Positions 16,669-26,589 of a stretch of 64,000 nt of DNA are shown here, piece after piece (within the stretch, counting starts at the first letter, position 1; each line of letters starts with the position of its first letter). The translations under genes were made by a program, and so were the position numbers. Where the stretch lies: positions 62,001 through 126,000 of the forward strand of contig JAUXXJ010000008.1 of the NCBI GenBank assembly GCA_030681195.1, in the 5' to 3' direction. Under the pieces are notes generated by a model. It saw nothing but the letters and a program-made list of their open reading frames with translations. It was not told the origin of the DNA and ran no database searches. Source of the DNA: Rhodocyclaceae bacterium (GTDB taxonomy: Bacteria; Pseudomonadota; Gammaproteobacteria; Burkholderiales; Rhodocyclaceae).

Positions 16669-17796
16669 TCAGGTGCGACGCAGCAGACCGACCCGGCTTT
16701 CACACAATTTTGCATAGAGCCGTGCGAAGCCGCCGGCCATGCGCTCGATCGTGTAGCTATGGGCGATTCGGCGCCGACAGGCGTCGCTCATCTCGGCCAG
16801 AAGGGCAGGGTCATTCGCCAGTTTTTCGATGGCACGACAAATCGCCTTATCGTCATGCGGCGGGACGAAAATGCCATGTACGCCGTCTACCATTACATCG
16901 GGAATGCCGCCGATGCGCGTGGTGATCGCAGGCACGCCTGCCGCCATGCTTTCGAGCAGGGCGTAGGGCAGTCCTTCGGCGTGATAGGTGGCCAGCATCA
17001 GGAGGTCCGCATGTCCGTAAAGGCCGAGCTTGTCGGTGTCGAAGAGTGGGCCGACGAAGCGCACGGTGTGGTCGAGCCCCAGTTCCCGCACCCGCTCCCG
17101 TAGCGGTTCCTCGTCCGGCCCGCTGCCGGCGATGACCAGCGTAACCCGGATACCCTTTGCCTGTGCCCTGGCCATGCCGCCCAGCGCGTCATGCAATCCC
17201 TTGGCGCGTGCCAGTCGACCGATATAGACCAGGCGCAATCCCGTCAACACCGGATCGTTAACCCGTTTCAGGTGGGCATAGGGTGCGATGTCGATGCTGT
17301 TGGGCAGCAATACGATCTCCTGTCCCGGCACGAAGCGGCGATAGGCCGCCAGTTCAAACTGCGAGAGCACGACCACGGCATCGGGCAGGCGCAAGCTGGT
17401 GCGCAACAGGGATTCCATCAAGTGATTGCCCTGGCAGAAACGCAGCGGGGTCTCGCCACCATGGACCTGATAGAGGATGCGCGCACCACTGAGTTTGGCA
17501 ATCAGCAGATAGGCCAGGTCGCGCCAGAAGGCGCTGGCGTTCAGGGAGGTGTTGATGTGCACGGCCGTGGCATTGCGCCGCAGGATCTGGAAGGCCAGGG
17601 CAAACGGGCTGCTCAGCAGGCGCCAGAGCTTGCCCGGCAGCGATTCCTGGCGGCCCTCGCTACCGACCTGAAACTGAATCAGGGTGAAAGCATCGGCCAG
17701 CGCCGAATCGAAAAGCAGGTTGAGATGGGTGCTGACGCCGCTGACGGCGTTGCGACTCGGTCCGAGCATGATCACGACAGGACGGTAGGGTTTCAT
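16669..17796 (-). CDS. Glycosyltransferase family 4
   Basis: 375 residues. The N-terminal PVVIMLGPSRNAVSGVSTHLN is a typical acceptor domain start. The donor domain has LVYIGRLARAKGLHDAL and LLESMAAGVPAITTRIGGIPDVM, the GT4 donor-binding region. It should add a sugar of the eps repeat unit. The ATG at 17796 overlaps the tviB stop as ATGA, so translation is coupled. The donor is unknown. Confidence 0.88.
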   Translation of the reverse strand: MKPYRPVVIMLGPSRNAVSGVSTHLNLLFDSALADAFTLIQFQVGSEGRQESLPGKLWRLLSSPFALAFQILRRNATAVHINTSLNASAFWRDLAYLLIAKLSGARILYQVHGGETPLRFCQGNHLMESLLRTSLRLPDAVVVLSQFELAAYRRFVPGQEIVLLPNSIDIAPYAHLKRVNDPVLTGLRLVYIGRLARAKGLHDALGGMARAQAKGIRVTLVIAGSGPDEEPLRERVRELGLDHTVRFVGPLFDTDKLGLYGHADLLMLATYHAEGLPYALLESMAAGVPAITTRIGGIPDVMVDGVHGIFVPPHDDKAICRAIEKLANDPALLAEMSDACRRRIAHSYTIERMAGGFARLYAKLCESRVGLLRRT

Positions 17797-19160
17797 AGCC
17801 GCCACACCTGAATGCCTTCGGCCCGGAAGGGGTTCGGGTCGAGGGCGGATTTGACGTCGATCAGGCAGCCATTGCGCACCACTTTCTTCATCACTTCGGC
17901 GGTGGGCAAGTCAAGAAATGCGCGGTGCGGCACGGCGAGTATCAGGGCATCGGCCGGCGGCAGTCGCGCCCAGGAACAGAGGCTGAGCCCATATTCGTGC
18001 ATGGCGGCGTCGGCGTCGGCATTGGGATCATGGACATACACCTCGACCCCGAATTCGCCCAGTTCGCGAATGATGTCCACGACCTTGGAATTGCGGATGT
18101 CGGCGCAGTTTTCCTTGAAGGTCAGGCCCATGACGTTGACGCAAGCACCCTTGATGTTGCGACCGGCATTGATCATTTGCTGGATGGTCTTGCGTGCGAT
18201 GAAGGCGCCCATGCCGTCATTGATGCGTCGTCCGGCCAGGATCACCTCCGGGTGGTAGCCACTCAGCTCGGCCTTGTGGGTGAGGTAGTAGGGGTCGACG
18301 CCGATGCAATGTCCGCCAACCAGTCCCGGCCGGAAAGGCAGGAAATTCCACTTGGTGCCGGCGGCCTTGAGGACTTCCGTGGTGTCCAGCCCGAGCCGGT
18401 CGAAGATGATGGCCAGCTCATTGGTCAGTGCGATGTTGAGATCGCGTTGCGTGTTCTCGATGACCTTGGCGGCCTCGGCCACCTGGATCGACGGCGCACG
18501 GTAGACGCCGGCCGTGACGACCGAGGTGTACAGATCGGCGACTTTATCCAGGGTGGCCGCGTCGTCACCGGCGACGATCTTGAGGATTTTGGTAAAGGTG
18601 TGTTCGTGATCGCCTGGATTGATACGCTCCGGCGAATAACCGATATGAAAGTCGCGTTTCCAGTGCATCCCGGAATGATGTTCGAGGAGGGGCACGCAGA
18701 TTTCTTCGGTGGCTCCCGGATACACGGTCGATTCGTAAATCACGGTGGCGCCGGCTTTCATGTGGCTGCCCACCGTGGCACTAGCGATGGCCAGCGGGCT
18801 GAAGTCTGGCTGATGGGCTGCATCGACGGGGGTGGGCACCGCCACGATGATGAAATCGGCCTGCTTCAGTTCCGTCGGGTCGGTGGTGATGCGCAGCTGT
18901 TTTGCCTGCGTTAATTCGTTGGCGGATACCTCGCCACTGCGGTCGTGCTTGAGACGCAGACTGTCAACTTTATCTGCGGACAGGTCGTAGCCGATGGTGG
19001 TGCGCTGCCTGCCGAAGGCGACGGCCACCGGTAGCCCGACATAACCGAGGCCGACGACGGCGACGGTGGCCAGTTTTGGGTGATGGCAGACTGGCGGACG
19101 TTCCAGAACGGCCAGGTCGGTGTCTGCGGGCGAAAACCGAAGGGGTGTCTTTTTGATCAT
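17793..19160 (-). CDS. tviB: UDP-N-acetylhexosamine 6-dehydrogenase (TviB/WbpO-type)
   Basis: 455 residues. It has NAD-binding VAVVGLGYVGLPVAVAFG and the catalytic Cys in RPGLVGGHCIGVDPYYLTHKAE near residue 283. The GHCIGVDPYYL form is typical of UDP-GlcNAc/UDP-GalNAc dehydrogenases (TviB, WbpO, WbpA). It should make UDP-N-acetylhexosaminuronic acid. The ATG at 19160 overlaps the tviC stop. With the epimerase next door the likely product is UDP-GalNAcA. GlcNAcA cannot be excluded. Confidence 0.87.
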   Translation of the reverse strand: MIKKTPLRFSPADTDLAVLERPPVCHHPKLATVAVVGLGYVGLPVAVAFGRQRTTIGYDLSADKVDSLRLKHDRSGEVSANELTQAKQLRITTDPTELKQADFIIVAVPTPVDAAHQPDFSPLAIASATVGSHMKAGATVIYESTVYPGATEEICVPLLEHHSGMHWKRDFHIGYSPERINPGDHEHTFTKILKIVAGDDAATLDKVADLYTSVVTAGVYRAPSIQVAEAAKVIENTQRDLNIALTNELAIIFDRLGLDTTEVLKAAGTKWNFLPFRPGLVGGHCIGVDPYYLTHKAELSGYHPEVILAGRRINDGMGAFIARKTIQQMINAGRNIKGACVNVMGLTFKENCADIRNSKVVDIIRELGEFGVEVYVHDPNADADAAMHEYGLSLCSWARLPPADALILAVPHRAFLDLPTAEVMKKVVRNGCLIDVKSALDPNPFRAEGIQVWRL

Positions 19161-20278
19161 GTCAGTGCCTCCGCCTTTTTCTTGCTGGTCTTGAGCGTGG
19201 TAGGTGAAGCGCTGGCCTGCGTTAGTGTGTCGCCGACAATCGGCAGTGCCGAGGCCAGTGTCGAGACATACCAGTCGAGTGCCCACTTCATGCCCTCGCG
19301 CACATCCCAGATGGGGGCGTAGCCGAGCAGGGTAGCCGCCTTGCTGATATCGGCCTGGGAGATTTGCATGTCGCCCTTGCGGAATTCGCGATAGACCGGT
19401 TCTCTGGCCAGCGCCGCCGGATAGCTGGCAGCGAGCAGCATGCGGATCATTACGAACAACTCATCCAGCGTTGTTTGACCGCCGAAGGCAATGTTGTAAA
19501 TCTGGTTGATCGCTGCCGGGTCTGTGGTCATGGCCGCCAGCAGGTTGGCCTGTACCACGTTCTGCACGTAACAGAAATCGCGGGCGGTGCTGCCATTGCC
19601 GTTGATGTACACCGGATCGTTGTGCAGCAGCGCATCGATCCACTTGGGGATCACCGCAGCGTAGTCGCCGTCTGGGTCCTGACGCGGCCCGAAGACATTG
19701 AAATAGCGCAGGCCGATGGTCTCGGTGCCATAGCAGCGTGCGTACACATCGGCATAGAGTTCGTCGACATACTTGGTCACCGCGTAGGGCGAGAGTGGTT
19801 TGCCGATTTCCGTTTCGATCATCGGGATGCGCTTGCCATCGCCGTAGGTCGAGCTGGAGGCGGCATAGACGAAACGCGAGACGCCGGTGTCGCGGGCGGC
19901 GGTCAGTATGTTGACGAAGCCGTCGATATTGACGCCGTTGGTTTCGAGGGGATTGTCGATTGAGCGCGGGACGCTGCCGATGGCGGCCTCGTGCAACACA
20001 AAATCGACATTGCGGCAGGCGCCGCGACAGGTTGCGTAATTGCGAATGTCACCCTCGATGAAGCTCAGATGCTTGCGCCGCTTGGTACCGGCGGACTTCA
20101 TTACATGAGCGATGTTTTCACGCTTGCCGGTGGAAAAATTGTCCAGGCCGATAACCTTCTGGTCCAGTTTCAACAGGGTTTCGGTCAGGTGTGAGCCAAT
20201 GAAGCCGGCGGCCCCAGTGACCAGCCATGTTCTTTGTTTGCTGCGAATTTGTTCCTGTACTTCTTCATAGTGATTCAT
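19157..20278 (-). CDS. tviC: UDP-GlcNAc 4-epimerase (TviC/WbpP-type)
   Basis: 373 residues, extended SDR fold: WLVTGAAGFIGSHLTETLL (NAD-binding), the SSSTYGD segment, the YAVTK catalytic Tyr/Lys and FNVFGPRQDPDGDYAAVIP. These features match WbpP/TviC UDP-GlcNAc 4-epimerases. A tail of about 35 residues (from SALPIVGDTLTQASASP) is unusual and lysine-rich at the end. AAGGAG precedes the ATG. Pairing with tviB points to UDP-GalNAcA synthesis, as in the Vi antigen pathway. Confidence 0.87.
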   Translation of the reverse strand: MNHYEEVQEQIRSKQRTWLVTGAAGFIGSHLTETLLKLDQKVIGLDNFSTGKRENIAHVMKSAGTKRRKHLSFIEGDIRNYATCRGACRNVDFVLHEAAIGSVPRSIDNPLETNGVNIDGFVNILTAARDTGVSRFVYAASSSTYGDGKRIPMIETEIGKPLSPYAVTKYVDELYADVYARCYGTETIGLRYFNVFGPRQDPDGDYAAVIPKWIDALLHNDPVYINGNGSTARDFCYVQNVVQANLLAAMTTDPAAINQIYNIAFGGQTTLDELFVMIRMLLAASYPAALAREPVYREFRKGDMQISQADISKAATLLGYAPIWDVREGMKWALDWYVSTLASALPIVGDTLTQASASPTTLKTSKKKAEALT

Positions 20279-21479
20279 GGCTTTCGCTCCTTGATGGATG
20301 GTTGATCTTGATGCTTGCCAGACCAGCGGCCTGGCGGGTTACGGTTTTCTTGTGGGAGGCACCGCGTACGAGTGAGTGCAGCGTTTCTTCGTAGCGATTG
20401 ATCATGATTTCCTCGGTGAAGTGCTGTTCCACCATGGCGCGGGCGTTGTCCCCCATGCGCTTGGCCTCGGCGGGATTGGCCAGTGTGGCCAGTGCCTTGA
20501 CCAAGGCGGCGGTGTCGCCAACCGGAAACAGCAAGCCGTTGTGATCAGGCACGATCATTTCGGCGGCACCACCCACTTCGGAGTGCACCACCGGCCGACG
20601 CATCGCCATTGCCTCGATGGCGGCCAGCGAAAAGGTTTCCGTGATGCTGCAGAGGGTGATGACATGGCAGGCCGTGATGTAGGGACGCACGTCTTCCTGC
20701 AGCCCGGTGATGCTGACCAGATGGGTAATGCCGAGTTGCTCGGCGCGCTGCTCGATCGCCGTGCGCATTGGGCCATCGCCGACCAGCAGGGCGCGGGCGG
20801 GAATGCCTTGCTGACGCAGGGCAACAATGGCGTCGAGGAGTTGCAGATGATTCTTTTCCGGACGCAGGACGGCGATCATGCCAATCACGTAGTCGGTCGG
20901 TGCGATTTGCCACTGCCGCCGAATGACCCATTCGGCGCCCGAAAAGTCGGCGCTGGTGATCCGGCATGGATCAACCCCGTTATGGATGACTTCCGTGCGC
21001 CGGGCGAACACCAGCCGCTTGCGCCAGTGACGGCGCTGGTTTTCGCAGACGAAGACCAGGCAGTCGGCCGCCATGAAGAAGAAGCGTTCGACCAGCATCT
21101 TGAGTTGCTCCTTCATCCCGAGCAGGCGCGTCGAGTGATAGGTGACCAGCAACGGAATATGCAGGCCTGAGCGTATGCGGGCCAGCGAGGCAACCAGCAG
21201 CGCGTGGGCATTGGCGGCAACGATGACATCGGGGCTGACGCGCGTCAGATGGGCCGCAAAGTCAGTCAGGGCACGACGATCCAGGTAGCCGTTGGCGGCC
21301 AGCCCGTACAGCGAACCTTTGTCGAGTAGCTCGACCCGGTCGCGCTGGCTATCGTCCTGCTTGAGGTACACGGCGTGGCATTCATGACCACGCCGGGCCA
21401 ATTGGTTCATCAGGGTAATCGAGTGGCGTTCGGCGCCGCCATGAGTCAGCGATCCTGTGACGAACATGATGCGCAGCAT
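20265..21479 (-). CDS. Glycosyltransferase family 4
   Basis: 404 residues. RIMFVTGSLTHGGAERHSITLMNQLARRGHE is the classic GT4 acceptor-domain start. The donor domain has IGMIAVLRPEKNH, LLVGDGPMR and EAMAMRRPVVHSEVGGAAEMI. The longer frame to 21566 overlaps the flippase gene; the ATG at 21479 is chosen. It overlaps tviC by 14 bases. The residues RITSADFSGAEW in the middle come from a copy of the dispersed repeat at 20941-20965. Confidence 0.87.
   Translation of the reverse strand: MLRIMFVTGSLTHGGAERHSITLMNQLARRGHECHAVYLKQDDSQRDRVELLDKGSLYGLAANGYLDRRALTDFAAHLTRVSPDVIVAANAHALLVASLARIRSGLHIPLLVTYHSTRLLGMKEQLKMLVERFFFMAADCLVFVCENQRRHWRKRLVFARRTEVIHNGVDPCRITSADFSGAEWVIRRQWQIAPTDYVIGMIAVLRPEKNHLQLLDAIVALRQQGIPARALLVGDGPMRTAIEQRAEQLGITHLVSITGLQEDVRPYITACHVITLCSITETFSLAAIEAMAMRRPVVHSEVGGAAEMIVPDHNGLLFPVGDTAALVKALATLANPAEAKRMGDNARAMVEQHFTEEIMINRYEETLHSLVRGASHKKTVTRQAAGLASIKINHPSRSESHESL
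20941..20965 (-). repeat. 25-bp dispersed repeat, copy 5 (in coding sequence)
   Basis: Opposite orientation to copies 1-4: GAAA, core AGTCGGCGCTGG, then TGATCCGGC. On the minus strand the gene reads RITSADF across it, a different frame from EKSALAGR. Confidence 0.75.
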
Positions 21480-21499
21480 GTTGTTTTTCCTGTATCGGT

Positions 21500-22987
21500 T
21501 CAGTGGTTGATGTGGTGATCGCTGGCGAGCAGACGTTGTTGCCGTGCATGGGCTGAGATGCCCCACAACACGCCATAGACCGTGGTCAGAATGACGGCGC
21601 CGCCCACTAATCGTTCGACCGTATTCGCCACCGGGTTAGGCCCGCTCACCACCAGCCAGGCAATGCCCCCGGCCAATGCGGCAATCATCATCAGCCATGC
21701 CAGCGCGCCCCAGTCCTGCAAAGCTCCCAGGGGTATGCCGGTGCGGGTGGCGATGCGGCGCAGCGTGGCGTAGCGGTCGGCATAAATGGCGATGGTGCTG
21801 CCAATGGCGGCACCGGCCATGCCCCACTGATGGGCGCCCAACCAGCTCAGGCTGACCGAGGCCACCAGAACGACGATGTTCAGGCGCAAGGCAAAGAAAC
21901 CATCCTTCATCAGCATCATGATGCTGGTCAGTTCGATGACAAAAATCAGCAGGCCGACGATGTAAACCCGCATCACCGGCGCGGCACCAGCGTATGCCTG
22001 GGTGTAGATGAGGGTGACGATTTCTTCGGCGAAGATGAAGGCGTAGCTGAGTAGGGGATAGACCAGTGTCGCGACCATAACGTTGGCGCGATTGTTGAGT
22101 TCGATCATGCCGGCCAGATTGCCGCTGGCATGCAGGCGACTCATGCTCGGCAGGAAGACATGGTTGATCGACTGGCGGAACAGATTGACCATCGGCCCGA
22201 GGACTGTCGCGACCGAGAAAACAGCGAAGTTGGCCAGTGGGTAAAGGCTGGCCACGACCCACTGATCGGCCTGGGCGCGCAACCCGTAAAGTGCACTGGA
22301 GACACCCAACGGCGCAGCATGGTTGAACTGGCCGACAAACGCAGGGCGATTAAACCAGGCGCCCCCCAGGCCATGGCGGCGGGCAATGTAGGCCAGCAGC
22401 AGTAGCAGCTTGAACAGCATCAGTGCCAGCAGCAGCCAGACCAGCACCTGCACATCGCCGGTCTGCCAGGCGGCCCAGCCGAGGGTGAAGGTCCTGAGCA
22501 GCGACAGGGTAACCGTGATGGCGGCCTGAAAATGGACGCGTTCTTCGACCGTCGGTAGTAGATCGAGCAGAGAGGAGGTGGCGAACAGAACCACGAGTGC
22601 TGGTATCAGCACACCGTATTCGGCCAGCGACTGCATGCTGGTGGGCAGCAGGGGATTCCAGGGACTGACGATCAGCCCGCCGATCAGGCCTGCAACGCAC
22701 AGATACAGGAGCGTCATATGCACATGGAGCTGCTTTGTCGGCGCATTCGAGCGCGGCAGAAAATAGTAGAGCGTCTGGGGCATGTTCAAGGGCACCAGCA
22801 ACATGACCGTCATGATGGCCAGCCAGAGCAGGCGATACTGACCAAAGGCTTCGGGTGCCATGTAGCGCACCAGAACGACGGGCAGGAGGAAATGCATGGC
22901 GTAGTCGAAGGCATGTGCTGCGCCGAGCGAGAAGGCGCGCCGCTTGAGGGCGGCAAACCGCGTGGCGCCGGATTGGCTGCCAGTCAT
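21500..22987 (-). CDS. Wzx-type polysaccharide flippase
   Basis: 495 residues with about 12-14 membrane spans over the whole length, e.g. LLPVVLVRYMAPEAFGQYRLLWLAIMTVMLLVPLN near the start and YLLTTVYG-like hydrophobic segments at the end. Composition and the RYMAPEAFGQYR motif match the MOP/oligosaccharide flippase superfamily. It should move the undecaprenyl-linked repeat across the inner membrane. ATGA overlap with the upstream glycosyltransferase stop. Confidence 0.82.
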   Translation of the reverse strand: MTGSQSGATRFAALKRRAFSLGAAHAFDYAMHFLLPVVLVRYMAPEAFGQYRLLWLAIMTVMLLVPLNMPQTLYYFLPRSNAPTKQLHVHMTLLYLCVAGLIGGLIVSPWNPLLPTSMQSLAEYGVLIPALVVLFATSSLLDLLPTVEERVHFQAAITVTLSLLRTFTLGWAAWQTGDVQVLVWLLLALMLFKLLLLLAYIARRHGLGGAWFNRPAFVGQFNHAAPLGVSSALYGLRAQADQWVVASLYPLANFAVFSVATVLGPMVNLFRQSINHVFLPSMSRLHASGNLAGMIELNNRANVMVATLVYPLLSYAFIFAEEIVTLIYTQAYAGAAPVMRVYIVGLLIFVIELTSIMMLMKDGFFALRLNIVVLVASVSLSWLGAHQWGMAGAAIGSTIAIYADRYATLRRIATRTGIPLGALQDWGALAWLMMIAALAGGIAWLVVSGPNPVANTVERLVGGAVILTTVYGVLWGISAHARQQRLLASDHHINH

Positions 22988-24237
22988 GTTGCTGGCCCTG
23001 TCGCTGAGGCGTCGAGGATGCGCTTGTAACGTGCCAACACGGCTTCGCTTGCATGGGTGGCGGCAAAGTAGTCGCGACAGCGCGAGGCGGCGCGCGCGCG
23101 GTAGAGATCATCGTCAAACAGGCGTTCGATTTCCGTTGCGGCCATGTCCAGATCTGCGGCGACGCAGTACAGCGGTTTGCCTTGCCACCGTGCGCCGACA
23201 TCAATCAGCGCCACGGTGGGGATGCCACGCGCCCATGCCTGCAGAAAGACGTTCGGCATGCCTTCAAAGGTGGAGGTGTTGACGACCACGCGTGCCCGGT
23301 CGAAGCGGGGTTCAATCTGCGCCAGCGGGATGAAGCCGGTGAATTCCACATTCGGCAACCCGCTGGCGGCGCTGCGGATGGCGTCGAAATACGCCTGACC
23401 ACCGGGATCATTGCCCGCCGCACCACCGGCCAGGACAAAGCGCCGATGCGGCAGGCGCCGGGCCAGTTCGAGAAACATTTCGGGGCGCTTGCCGGGACGC
23501 AGGGTGGCGACCCAGAGTACATACTCGCCTGCGCCGGGGCGGCTGTTGGCGGGCAGTTCGTAACAGCTGGGAATGATGGTAGCGGCGCGCTGGTAGCGTG
23601 CGAGACAGTCGCGCTGCTGGATTTCGTTCTGGACGATGATGGTGTCGACGGCGGCCAGTCCGCGTTCGAACAGCCAGCGGTCGCGCCGGTAGCGGATCAT
23701 CTGCCGTCCCGGCGCGAAATCGCTGTCGGAGGCGCCGGCGTAGATCGAGCGCTTGCCGTGGCGATGGCAGAAGGCCGCGACGATGGACGTGAGCATGCCA
23801 GCCGAGCGCTGGTAGTAAATGTCGGCATTGACTTCGCACATGGCGTGCCAGATGCCGGTCAAGCGCGGGTGAAAGAAGCGCCAGACCGGCAGGCCGGCAT
23901 CGCGGGCGTGACAGCGCAGGACCGAGATGCCGTCGAGCGTGACCCGCTTCGGCTGACCATAGTCGAAGCAGATCATCGACACACGGTAGCCGGCACGGGC
24001 CAGCAGACGGGCGAGGATGCTCTGTTGCACTTCGGCGCCGCCCACCACCTCGATATTGCTACTGCGTGACAGCACCGGCCAGACTTCCGGTGCGACAAAA
24101 CAAATATGGGGACGGCGCGTGGCGCCTGGCAGAAAGGCGGCGCTCATCTCGGCCGGTTGAATTGAATCGATATGGGAGGCAATCGCAGCGTAGGCACTCA
24201 TCCCGGCGCCCGTCGTTAGTGGGGCGGCGATCAGCAT
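22984..24237 (-). CDS. Glycosyltransferase family 4
   Basis: 417 residues. Acceptor-domain features are HICFVAPEVWPVL and VVGGAEVQQSILARLLARAGYRVSMI. Donor-domain features are YVLWVATLRPGKRPEMFLELARRLP and STFEGMPNVFLQAWARGIPTVAL. It should add a sugar of the repeat unit. The ATG at 24237 overlaps the ligase/polymerase stop (ATGCTGA). The longer frame to 24474 would run deep into that gene and is rejected. Confidence 0.86.
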   Translation of the reverse strand: MLIAAPLTTGAGMSAYAAIASHIDSIQPAEMSAAFLPGATRRPHICFVAPEVWPVLSRSSNIEVVGGAEVQQSILARLLARAGYRVSMICFDYGQPKRVTLDGISVLRCHARDAGLPVWRFFHPRLTGIWHAMCEVNADIYYQRSAGMLTSIVAAFCHRHGKRSIYAGASDSDFAPGRQMIRYRRDRWLFERGLAAVDTIIVQNEIQQRDCLARYQRAATIIPSCYELPANSRPGAGEYVLWVATLRPGKRPEMFLELARRLPHRRFVLAGGAAGNDPGGQAYFDAIRSAASGLPNVEFTGFIPLAQIEPRFDRARVVVNTSTFEGMPNVFLQAWARGIPTVALIDVGARWQGKPLYCVAADLDMAATEIERLFDDDLYRARAASRCRDYFAATHASEAVLARYKRILDASATGPAT

Positions 24238-25679
24238 GGGGCAGGCTCCTTGGTGGTCCTGGAGGTAAGGCGCTGGCCGTACATCATGCCGATGGCAAGC
24301 CACAGGAAGAACTGTTCCGGGCGCGGGGTCAGACTGCTGCCAAAGAAGCCGGCGAGCAGAAAACTCACCAGCCCGGCCGCCGCACCGGCATAGAAACCGC
24401 GCAGTGTGGGCGTGATGGCCGGATCGATGCTGAGGCGACGAAACCCTCGCCAAACGTGCAGGAAGTAGGCGCACAGCAGGATCAGACCGAGCAGGCCCAT
24501 GTCCAGTGCGGCGTTGAGGTAGGCGTTGTGGGCGTGGCTCACTGCCTGCATGGTGCCGGCATGCATCGGCGCCGACCAGGCAATGGCGCCCAGTCCGTTG
24601 CCGAAAATCGGATGGCGCAGCACTTCCGGCAACAAGGGCAGCCAGATTTCCTCGATCCGCCCGCTGCTGATGGCATTCAGTCCGCTTCCCCAGCCGGTGC
24701 CGATACGTTCGAAGACGGCTGCCGGGAGCATCAGGATGAACGCCAGCAGCACGAGGCCGGACAACAGGAAGGCTGACGGAGTACGGCGCGACAGCAGGAA
24801 CAGCAGATTGACGACGGCGAAACCGAAGAAGGCACCGCGTGAAAATGTCAGGGTCAGTGCAACCACCACCAGCCCCATGGAAGCGATCAGGGCCATACGC
24901 AGGCGGGTATCCTGCGTCGCGGCAAAGGTGTACAGCATCAAGGCGTAGACAATCGCAAACAGCCGCCCCAGGTCGTTGGCATGGAGGCCGAGGGGGGAAA
25001 GCAGTCTGCGCGATTCGCTACTGGACAGGTCAGTCAGACTGGCCCCAGATACTGCGGCAAAGCCAATGGTCATCAGACACATGGCCCAGACCGACACAAG
25101 CATCGGGATGATCCACTTTTCAGGTTGCCGTGAGCGGGCAGCCGCCGCAGCGACCAGCAATGCAAAGAGCACCATGAACAGCGGCTTGATCATGATGCTG
25201 AGCACATAGTTGGTAGGGCTGCTGAAGCTGATGGGGGCCTGGACTAATAGTCGGGCGGCAATATCCCCCAGATGTTGAAAACCGAGCACACTGGCCACGA
25301 GGAAGGGCAAGACATAAAGCCAGAGCAATGACTGGGGTGGCGCTGGGGTGGGGGCGGTTCCACGGGGCAGGCGCTGCAAGGCCCATGAGACCAGTGTGCC
25401 GACGAGCAGCAGATTGAGCGGATTGAGCCCGGTGATGCCGCCGATGTTGTGCGGCAGCATCGAACTGGCCGACAGCGGCATGAAGACGATCAGGCAGACC
25501 ACGCCGAAACGAAAATCGAGCATGATGAAAATGCAGGCCAGCAAGGCGATGCTGACGGCGGCGGCATTGACCTCGGCGAAGACGATCAGGCTGCCAAACA
25601 GAACGGCCGCAATCAGAGGGAGGACGAGCGGGAGGGCGAGGTTGCGCTCCCTGGCGCCATAGCGATGAACGGATTCCAT
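24231..25679 (-). CDS. O-antigen ligase/Wzy-type polymerase
   Basis: 482 residues with about 12 predicted spans and a large periplasmic loop around 290-370 (VFERIGTGWGSGLNAISSGR, then NGLGAIAWSA and VSHAHNAYLNAALDMG). The NAYL-containing loop is typical of the Wzy_C (O-antigen ligase) family. In this operon it is the likely polymerase of the flipped repeat units. A ligase role is possible but no lipid A core genes are near. Start ATG overlaps the methyltransferase stop (TGATG). Confidence 0.83.
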   Translation of the reverse strand: MESVHRYGARERNLALPLVLPLIAAVLFGSLIVFAEVNAAAVSIALLACIFIMLDFRFGVVCLIVFMPLSASSMLPHNIGGITGLNPLNLLLVGTLVSWALQRLPRGTAPTPAPPQSLLWLYVLPFLVASVLGFQHLGDIAARLLVQAPISFSSPTNYVLSIMIKPLFMVLFALLVAAAAARSRQPEKWIIPMLVSVWAMCLMTIGFAAVSGASLTDLSSSESRRLLSPLGLHANDLGRLFAIVYALMLYTFAATQDTRLRMALIASMGLVVVALTLTFSRGAFFGFAVVNLLFLLSRRTPSAFLLSGLVLLAFILMLPAAVFERIGTGWGSGLNAISSGRIEEIWLPLLPEVLRHPIFGNGLGAIAWSAPMHAGTMQAVSHAHNAYLNAALDMGLLGLILLCAYFLHVWRGFRRLSIDPAITPTLRGFYAGAAAGLVSFLLAGFFGSSLTPRPEQFFLWLAIGMMYGQRLTSRTTKEPAPC

Positions 25680-26551
25680 CAGGGTTGCGCCGAGCCTGTT
25701 GGACGGCGCAGAACGGCATAGACGTTGTGCGCGAAATAATCCTGCAGGCCGGGAATGCGCATCAGCCAGTCGGACAGCGTTCGCAGGAGCGGCCAGCGTT
25801 TGAGGAAGGTGTTGACGGCCAGGAAGTCAAATTCCCAGCCGCTGGCCTGCACACTGCGCAGAAAATCTGAATAGCGCATCTGGTTGAGCCCGCCAGCGAT
25901 GTCGCGGTAGCGGCGGGCAGGATCGGTCGGGCGGAAATATTCACGCCGGACGCGCAGCAGAGCCTGTTCCGGAAAGAGGATGCCGCGCCAGGGAATTTGC
26001 ACGCGAAAGAAATCCCACATGTGATCGCCAAAGGGTGAGTGGAACAGTGGGCCAAAGGCCAGTACAGCGATGCCGTTTGGGGTGACGAGATCGGCCATCT
26101 TGCGCAGGAACTGGCGGGGCTGCTCGATATGCTCAAGGGCATCGAACGACAGCACGACGTCGTAGCGTTCTTCTGCCGCAGGAAACCATGCGTGCACATC
26201 CTGGCAAATAAAATTGACCTGATCGGACACGCCGACTTCACTGGCCAGTTTGCGTGCCCGCTCGATACTGCGCGGCAAAATATCGACACCAGTGATCCCG
26301 CCGGCGCCGAGCTTGGCGAAGGCCATGGTCAGTTCGCCGGTGCCACAGCCCAGATCGAGATAGCGCAACTTCGGGTCGAGCGGCAGATGACCGTCGAAGC
26401 GCTCAATCAGTTTGCGAAACTTCGGCATCTGGGCTTCAAATGTGGCATTCGAAACCTGCTTGAAGGCATCATCCAGTTGCTGTTCGCTGGCCAGATTCTG
26501 GCGGTGGGCAATGCTGCGCAAAATGAAGTAATCGAGGCGTGTACCGAGCAT
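25679..26551 (-). CDS. Class I SAM-dependent methyltransferase
   Basis: 290 residues. Motif I is YLDLGCGTGELTMAFAKLGA near residue 65, motif II ITGVDILPRSIERA, and VVLSFDALEHIEQP follows. These define a Rossmann methyltransferase of the UbiE/SmtA type. It probably methylates a sugar or a lipid intermediate of the eps pathway; the acceptor is unknown. AAGGGAA precedes the ATG. The position between epsG and the polymerase supports a biosynthetic role. Confidence 0.83.
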   Translation of the reverse strand: MLGTRLDYFILRSIAHRQNLASEQQLDDAFKQVSNATFEAQMPKFRKLIERFDGHLPLDPKLRYLDLGCGTGELTMAFAKLGAGGITGVDILPRSIERARKLASEVGVSDQVNFICQDVHAWFPAAEERYDVVLSFDALEHIEQPRQFLRKMADLVTPNGIAVLAFGPLFHSPFGDHMWDFFRVQIPWRGILFPEQALLRVRREYFRPTDPARRYRDIAGGLNQMRYSDFLRSVQASGWEFDFLAVNTFLKRWPLLRTLSDWLMRIPGLQDYFAHNVYAVLRRPTGSAQP

Positions 26552-26589
26552 GGGGATTCCCTTGTCAATCTGTGTCTGGTGCTTGCAGC